DNA of 64,000 bases from Vibrio sp. S9_S30 (lineage in GTDB: Bacteria; Pseudomonadota; Gammaproteobacteria; Enterobacterales; Vibrionaceae), in assembly GCF_014694455.1 (NCBI RefSeq), contig NZ_JAAUWT010000009.1, positions 1 through 64,000 on the forward strand, in the 5' to 3' direction. Under the pieces are notes generated by a model that saw nothing but the letters and a program-made list of their open reading frames with translations, was not told the origin of the DNA and did not search any database. Every line of letters begins with the position of its first letter. Positions within the stretch are counted from its first letter, which is position 1. Positions 59,162 through 64,000 of this stretch are shown piece after piece. The translations under genes were made by a program, and so were the position numbers.

Positions 59162-59664
59162 GGCTTTCTCATCTCTGAATCTCGTCTTCTATTATTTCTT
59201 ATTTGGCTCATTTTTTGGTGTGGTCAAAGTGGTTGATTTGTTGTTCTTAAATAAGAGTTGTTGTGATCAAAGAGTCCTCCTCCTCCTCGATGAAGGAAGA
59301 CGAATGGATGCTCATCAGGTTGTTGAAAGGGCAGGTTCGGAAATGCACTCCCCGAACCCAGTTTCGCTACTATTGCTACTTCGCTAAACCCAGCGATGCC
59401 CCACTGTCACACTGAAAAGCCATGGTACTGACGCACTTAAATCAAGGTGCATTCTATCATTTTGTTTTATAAAAGAAATACTGAAAGATTCGCTCCTTTT
59501 TCTTTCAGCTCCCCTAAGCTGATAGAGCCTAAGTGTCATTTTTTATGGATGTCTGAGTTCTAAAATTTGGCAATTTAGTACTCGCTGAAATGCCTCTTTT
59601 ACGGTAAGTTGATGGAGGTTAGATACTGATCTAGCCAAAATCAATTATAAATAAAGGGAATATT
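59162..59664. other. Intergenic region before the chemoreceptor gene
   Basis: About 500 bases with no supported gene. A 75-codon frame at 59160-59387 begins in the terminator tail and is rejected. The chemoreceptor gene has an AAAGGGAA site just before its start. Confidence 0.45.
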
Positions 59665-60708
59665 ATGCAGTTTGTTCTTTATAAGCGTGCATTTTTTATC
59701 GCTGTTGTTGTCGGTTCCATCTTAAATCTTATCAATCAATACAATTCTTTATTTGGCTCAGCGGATTTCAATTTAGTAAAAGCTTTGCTTACCTATTGTG
59801 TACCTTTCATTGTGTCGATTGTAAGTAGCAAGAGTGTATTGAAATTGGTCGAGGAAAACGGATCGGCGTCGGAATGTGCTGAGAATACCACTAGCTCGTT
59901 TTGTCGGGACACGTTGGCTGCAGTGCGTGTTAAGGTGCAGTTGATGGGAACCAATGCGGTCAATGTGAACCAAGCTTCTAGAAAGCGTTTAGCGTTTGCT
60001 GAATCGGTGGTTGATCAAGCGCATGAGGTAACCTCCGGTTCTGGTGAACTGGCGAGTTTAGCGCAAGTGTCTCAAGCACAAATTCTCAGTGTCCATGACA
60101 ATTTCAATTTGATGAATAAACGTCAAACAGAATTTATGGCGGAATTTTTGCTGGCTTCTGAGTGGGCCGATAACCTTAAAGAATCAATAGATAACCTTAG
60201 CCAGCAGTTTTCTCAAATCGAAAGTATGGCATCGTCTATCACCTCTCTTTCCGATAAAACGAATTTATTGGCATTGAATGCCTCTATTGAAGCTGCGAGA
60301 GCGGGGGAGTTTGGTCGTGGGTTTGCCGTGGTGGCAGAAGAAGTCAAAGGGTTGGCGAACAAATCGGGTGAAGATGCTCAAAAAATTAATGCATTGATGG
60401 GAGAGTTGAGTAAAACCAGCACCAAGCTAGCTGATGATGCGAAATTGTTTGCTGAATCCATGTCTAAAATGCAGGAAAACACGAGCTACGAAGAAGCAGA
60501 GCAGGTGGCGGCTTCTATTGATCAAATTCGTTCCGCTGCAACCGATGTTCATGATCGTGCTCAATGGCAGATTTCAGAGATGGAAAAAATGGCAGAGAGG
60601 GTGAAGCAGCTAGCAGAAGATGCCAAAGCGGCCGTTGAAGGCTCTGCCAATAACATGGAATTGAGTGATGGCTTAATTGCCGACTTACGACATGCCATTA
60701 AACCATAG
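59665..60708 (+). CDS. Methyl-accepting chemotaxis protein with NrtS-like membrane domain
   Basis: The 347-residue protein starts with two membrane helices (about 7-24 and 37-55) whose sequence [19 protein letters not shown] and [14 protein letters not shown] resembles the small NrtS nitrate/nitrite transporter family. A cytoplasmic chemoreceptor signalling domain follows (about 90-340), with the hairpin tip [35 protein letters not shown] near residues 193-228. No periplasmic ligand domain and no HAMP domain are present. The arrangement suggests a receptor whose membrane part itself handles the signal; nitrate or nitrite is the obvious guess. A strong terminator follows. Confidence 0.8.
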   Translation: MQFVLYKRAFFIAVVVGSILNLINQYNSLFGSADFNLVKALLTYCVPFIVSIVSSKSVLKLVEENGSASECAENTTSSFCRDTLAAVRVKVQLMGTNAVNVNQASRKRLAFAESVVDQAHEVTSGSGELASLAQVSQAQILSVHDNFNLMNKRQTEFMAEFLLASEWADNLKESIDNLSQQFSQIESMASSITSLSDKTNLLALNASIEAARAGEFGRGFAVVAEEVKGLANKSGEDAQKINALMGELSKTSTKLADDAKLFAESMSKMQENTSYEEAEQVAASIDQIRSAATDVHDRAQWQISEMEKMAERVKQLAEDAKAAVEGSANNMELSDGLIADLRHAIKP

Positions 60709-60762
60709 TGAGAATTTTTCGCTAACTCTCGGTGAACAGCCCCAGTTTTTCAATACCTTCGA

Positions 60763-60796
60763 ATCGGTCTCAAAATGCGTTTTGAGACCGATTTTT
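60763..60796 (+). terminator. Terminator of the chemoreceptor gene
   Basis: A perfect 13-base-pair stem (ATCGGTCTCAAAA with its complement) with a TGCG loop and T run. Confidence 0.9.
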
Positions 60797-60892
60797 ATTT
60801 CAACTTAACGAAAGTGAGGGCTAAGAATTGCCAGATTTCTTTGATTCTATTAAAGTAATTTCTAATTAAGATTCTTAACCTGAAGTAAAATA

Positions 60893-61384
60893 ATGGATAA
60901 AGTGGACACCATCTTGCGTCAGTGGCAAGAGCAACGACCCGATTTAAACACATCATCAATGGCCATTTTGGGCAGAATTGGGCAGCTACGTGGTCATATT
61001 GCGCCAAAACTGAATAAAACGTTCGCTGAATTTGGGCTCAATGCGGGTGAATTTGATGTGTTGATGGCACTAAGGCGATCAGGGAAACCTTACACGCTTT
61101 GTCCTTATAATTTGTTGCAATCCATGATGCTGACATCGGGCGCGATGACTAACCGTATCGATAAGCTGGAGTCTAAAGGGCTGGTTGTACGGAGTGCAGA
61201 TCCGAATGACAGACGTGGTGTTCAAGTATCTTTGACGGAAGAAGGGCTGATGATTGCTAACAAAGCGGTGGAAGCACATATAGACAACAGTGAAATGATT
61301 CTGAAGGTTCTAGAGAGTGAAGAGAGGGACGCATTAGCGATATTGCTGAGCAAGCTACTGGCTGCTCAGGAGAAAACAGATTAG
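60893..61384 (+). CDS. MarR-family transcriptional regulator
   Basis: The 163-residue protein has the MarR winged helix (about 50-120, LLQSMMLTSGAMTNRIDKLESKGLVVRSADPNDRRGVQVSLTEEG) with flanking dimerisation helices. The D-x-R-[GS] wing is present. Its target is unknown; the adjacent genes are the chemoreceptor upstream and a convergent lipoprotein downstream. It starts with a weak GAAG site. Confidence 0.85.
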   Translation: MDKVDTILRQWQEQRPDLNTSSMAILGRIGQLRGHIAPKLNKTFAEFGLNAGEFDVLMALRRSGKPYTLCPYNLLQSMMLTSGAMTNRIDKLESKGLVVRSADPNDRRGVQVSLTEEGLMIANKAVEAHIDNSEMILKVLESEERDALAILLSKLLAAQEKTD

Positions 61385-61504
61385 ACATGCCATATATTTC
61401 TGACTCATCAGGTGAGTATTTGGTGGACGATTTTTGTGGCAATCTTTGTAAGGCAGTACGTTCTGGTTAACGTTTTAGTTATCGTATTTTCACCCCGCTC
61501 CCAC

Positions 61505-61560
61505 TGATGGTTTAGAATTAAAATGATGGTTTAGAACTAAAATGATGGTTTAGAACTAAG
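61505..61560. repeat. Three-copy 19-base tandem repeat
   Basis: Units at 61505-61523, 61524-61542 and 61543-61560 share the core TGATGGTTTAGAA-x-TAA. They lie in the spacer between the convergent MarR gene and the metalloprotease fragment. Confidence 0.8.
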
Positions 61561-61643
61561 AAGAGATTGGCGGGTATGTAAACCCGCCACTGTATGGGTT
61601 GTCCATGCGGCTTTTACAGCGGCCACACTGGACAACGTTGGAT

Positions 61644-62531
61644 TTAATTGATCATTTCTTGTTTTCTCAAGTAGTCAAAAAATGCTCTAGAAGGCGTATC
61701 TTCAACAATGACTGTTTGACGATCATTTAATAAAAAATCCTGCTTAGAATTTTCGACAACATGATGGGGTGTCGAAGGAGCGCGTGTACTGCCATTGGGT
61801 GTGTTACGGAACTTCAAACTAATGGCTTCCCAGTCGTTAAAATCATTCAGGATCGTTTTTTGTTGCTCGCTATCCGCGTTAGTAATGTCCAGTGACAGTC
61901 CCGTATCCTTTGTATCGCCATCACAATTGAAATCAACACCATCAGTGACGGGATGACCCAGACCTTTAGTTTCGTCTAAGTTACTTTCGTCCAGCGGCTG
62001 ACCTAAGCCATTTGAGTAGTCGATTTTAAAGTCCTCTGGGGACGCAAAAGGACCCAGATGCAATCCACGTGGTGTCGTAGGATAGCTTTGAGGTGTATCT
62101 CGGCAGTGTGTATTGGCGAGTTCTTCTGAATAGTTGCTATGGTAGTAGCGATCGCCTTCTATCACACCAAGTGTCGAAAGTCCATTTAATTGATACATGT
62201 AATTCATTGTGCTGTGGTAATTGGGTTTGAAGTTAAGCACTTCATTCCCACCGTGCTTAAGGCCTAGATTGTGACCAAATTCATGCATGAGGGTGGCAGC
62301 CTGAGTATTCACAAGGTTGTTTCTATTCGTGGCTGAATTGCTATTAAGCTTCCACCTTCCTAGAGTGATAAGGGAATCATTCCCGTTGAACTCTGCGATA
62401 CCTGAAGAGCTAGGAGTACCATCTTTATTTTGGCTGCTTGCAAACATCATGTAGTAAAACACTAAACGGCGACGAATATCCATGTGCTCGATTTTATAGC
62501 TTTGCAGAGTCACAGAGCTTTTCGGATTCAT
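61644..62531 (-). CDS. Metzincin-type metalloprotease part, frameshifted from the lipoprotein part
   Basis: The 295-residue frame contains the zinc motif MHEFGHNLGLKHGG (HExxHxxGxxH, about residues 83-95) and a Met-turn-like STMNYMYQL (about residues 107-115). These mark a metzincin protease. As annotated it starts at an ATG overlapping the upstream frame by four bases. However, its N-terminus has no signal and continues the upstream protein smoothly if one base is added in a seven-G tract at 62563-62569. It is therefore most likely the C-terminal half of one lipoprotein protease gene. It could still be translated by re-initiation at the ATGA overlap. Confidence 0.75.
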   Translation of the reverse strand: MNPKSSVTLQSYKIEHMDIRRRLVFYYMMFASSQNKDGTPSSSGIAEFNGNDSLITLGRWKLNSNSATNRNNLVNTQAATLMHEFGHNLGLKHGGNEVLNFKPNYHSTMNYMYQLNGLSTLGVIEGDRYYHSNYSEELANTHCRDTPQSYPTTPRGLHLGPFASPEDFKIDYSNGLGQPLDESNLDETKGLGHPVTDGVDFNCDGDTKDTGLSLDITNADSEQQKTILNDFNDWEAISLKFRNTPNGSTRAPSTPHHVVENSKQDFLLNDRQTVIVEDTPSRAFFDYLRKQEMIN

Positions 62532-63607
62532 ACTGATGTTAAAAGAGAAGGGGACTTGATTACCCCCCCTAGATTGTGATCCTGACCGTGCAATGAGCCT
62601 GTATCGAAATGCAGCGAATAGCCTTTATTCTGGAAAGCAAGCTGCACTTTGTCGAGCGCTTCTTTGTGTGGGATGATGCCCTCATCAGCAAGCTGTAGAT
62701 TTCCGTTGGTCGCATCCATGTAATCCAGTTCTATAAAGATATCAGGTTGATTTTCTCGTGCTCCCCAACCATACATATCCATACCTGCATACGTTGTTTC
62801 TGGGCGTTCTGAACAATCGGGGATATTGTCTGCATCGTCATCTGATACACAGTGATTCACATCGTTGACACCTCCAGGCGTTGCGAATGCAACCATTCTC
62901 CAATCTTCAGCTTTGTTGGTGTCGGTATGCATTTGAGAGCGCGATAAACTGCCGCCTAAACTCTTTGGCAATGCCTCAATAGTGGAGGTGCCTGTCCAGT
63001 TCTCTGCCGATGTAGGGAGAGTTGTATCTGTGCCAAAACGAACAAAGTCGACGGTTTGATTATTGCTGTTTTGCACAATTTCAACAAAACCATTGCTTCC
63101 CCAATATGGAATATAGTTTTCGTTATCTAATACAATCAGTTGCTTAGAGCGTTCCGTTTTTGCTGGAGCATTATGTAATCTTCTGGCTTGGATCAGAACG
63201 TACTCTCCTGTGTTCAAGGTTGCTTGGGGGAGTGGGAAGGTATAATCCTTTTGTAGGATGTAGCTATTATTGACTGCTTTTGACCTAAGGGAATATTGGC
63301 TAAGGTCGATATTGGTGCTGCCGGAGTTGTATACTTCGATCCAGCGTTGATCATCAGTATATTTGGAGGTTGATATTTCATTGATAATCAATTCTGACTG
63401 TGGCGAAACAATGGAAGCGTTTCGAAAGTGGTTTCTGCTGATACCTGATTTTTTTTCATCGATTGACTTAATATTCAGAGCTTGAGTCATGCTGCTCGTA
63501 GCGTTTGAAAAACTGGCTTGAATATCATTGGAATTGCCCTCTTCCCCACAGCCTGCTAGCCCGATGGCTATAGAGATTGCACCTAGATTAATAAATAATT
63601 TTTTCAT
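62528..63607 (-). CDS. Lipoprotein with lamin-tail domain, N-terminal part of a frameshifted protease
   Basis: From the ATG at 63607 this frame encodes a lipoprotein signal with lipobox GLAGC (the frame also has a TTG four codons upstream). A lamin-tail-like domain (about 65-215; ELIINEISTSKYTDDQRWIEVYN and GEYVLIQARRL) follows. A Ca-binding-like DDDADNIPDC segment leads to IFIELDYMD, the usual run-up to the catalytic domain. The frame stops soon after HNLGG at a seven-G tract. With eight G the text would read HNLGGGNQVPFSFN and run into the metalloprotease frame, giving one protein of about 660 residues. Confidence 0.75.
   Translation of the reverse strand: MKKLFINLGAISIAIGLAGCGEEGNSNDIQASFSNATSSMTQALNIKSIDEKKSGISRNHFRNASIVSPQSELIINEISTSKYTDDQRWIEVYNSGSTNIDLSQYSLRSKAVNNSYILQKDYTFPLPQATLNTGEYVLIQARRLHNAPAKTERSKQLIVLDNENYIPYWGSNGFVEIVQNSNNQTVDFVRFGTDTTLPTSAENWTGTSTIEALPKSLGGSLSRSQMHTDTNKAEDWRMVAFATPGGVNDVNHCVSDDDADNIPDCSERPETTYAGMDMYGWGARENQPDIFIELDYMDATNGNLQLADEGIIPHKEALDKVQLAFQNKGYSLHFDTGSLHGQDHNLGGVIKSPSLLTSV
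62563..62569 (-). other. Seven-G tract at the junction of the split protease gene
   Basis: On the minus strand the run of seven G lies exactly where the lamin-tail frame is lost. One extra G restores a continuous reading frame through both halves. Homopolymer tracts of this length can slip during replication, or be misread in sequencing. Confidence 0.8.
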
Positions 63608-64000
63608 GTTCTCGCTCAATTATTATGTGTATAGCAAAAAGAGCGGAGGATAATATTTAAAATGTGGTTTTTATTAGAATATAATTTTAATTAAGATGGG
63701 TAGAGGATCTCAAAACAAATGTACGTAAGATGAGATTCCGAACTGAAAGAATCAACGGCTACGTAAAAGGGAGGTTTTTTAGCCTGTTTTCTAAAGAGAG
63801 CATTTCTTATTTTATTGATAAATGATCTCTTCTGCTCTCACTCTATATTCATGAGTACTCATAAAATAAACAGTGTTGGTGGCCATGAGATAACGCAGAA
63901 AGCAGAATGGAGAAAGGAACCAAACGTTGTTCCCCCCTTTTTTTCTTCGCCTGATAACAATGCTATGTATTGTTGAAAATAATTCATTTACATTTTAATG
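63608..64000. other. Right edge, promoter region and unassigned DNA
   Basis: About 390 AT-rich bases upstream of the minus-strand lipoprotein gene. No gene, repeat or RNA was recognised before the end of the window. Confidence 0.4.

Noticed and set aside
59160..59387. 75-codon frame after the M50 gene
   Set aside because: Begins in the terminator tail and has no ribosome-binding site.
1..64000. CRISPR arrays, rRNA or tRNA genes
   Set aside because: No regularly spaced direct repeats and no cloverleaf or rRNA-like sequence were seen; all tandem repeats found are adjacent units without spacers.

Overview
The window looks like a Vibrio (Vibrionaceae) chromosome. The best evidence is three items: a quorum-sensing Qrr small RNA with a sigma-54 promoter and LuxO sites near 52.9 kb, a Fur-controlled RyhB small RNA near 36.1 kb, and a PrtV-like M6 metalloprotease at 5.4-8.1 kb. 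Several Vibrio-typical small families are also present (DUF2799 and DUF6279 lipoproteins, DUF3081, PilZ, a VC1184-type class V enzyme). The species cannot be fixed from the sequence alone. No rRNA, tRNA or CRISPR array was seen.

Layout. 0-5.3 kb is an accessory stretch: a secreted unknown, an internally deleted IS4-family element, an orphan ORF beside the IS end, a DUF2799 lipoprotein and three related small secreted proteins, with a repeated hairpin on both sides of the lipoprotein gene. 5.4-17.7 kb carries prtV, an overlapping 2-oxoglutarate dioxygenase/class V PLP enzyme pair, a PilZ protein, a yqhD remnant next to a LysR regulator, a diguanylate cyclase, an orphan YejF-type double ABC ATPase and a LuxR-type regulator.

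17.8-35.9 kb is the main metabolic block, a 4-hydroxyphenylacetate (homoprotocatechuate) catabolic island. On the minus strand lie hpaH, hpaI, hpaG1, hpaG2, hpaE, hpaF, hpaD, a succinate-semialdehyde dehydrogenase, a PuuB-like FAD amine oxidase, a cupin, the AraC-type regulator hpaA, another aldehyde dehydrogenase, a UspA protein and a tctCBA-type uptake system. On the plus strand, divergently, lie a short flavin reductase and an acyl-CoA-dehydrogenase-fold monooxygenase. Together they could take up an aromatic acid, hydroxylate it, open the ring by meta cleavage and convert the chain to pyruvate and succinate. The amine oxidase and the extra aldehyde dehydrogenase suggest entry from an aromatic amine such as tyramine (inference).

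36-40.6 kb starts with ryhB and continues with an uncharacterised two-gene operon, an SF1 helicase-like ATPase overlapping a 218-residue unknown. It is a candidate defence or nucleic-acid system without known assignment. 40.8-50.2 kb has a Lon-like protease, a YqfO-like protein, a deleted hydroxyacid dehydrogenase overlapping an S66 peptidase, an AraC regulator, a SetA-like exporter, a HEAT-repeat envelope protein and a secreted unknown. 51-55 kb has an NTF2-like protein, a DUF6279 lipoprotein, qrr, an ArsR-type regulator behind a seven-copy pentanucleotide repeat, and a second gabD. 55-64 kb has a secreted lipase, an M50 membrane protease, a chemoreceptor with an apparent NrtS-like membrane domain, a MarR regulator and a lamin-tail/metzincin lipoprotein split in two at a seven-base G tract.

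A theme of the window is its many short tandem duplications (5-21 bp units, 2-7 copies) in intergenic DNA and at protein N-termini.
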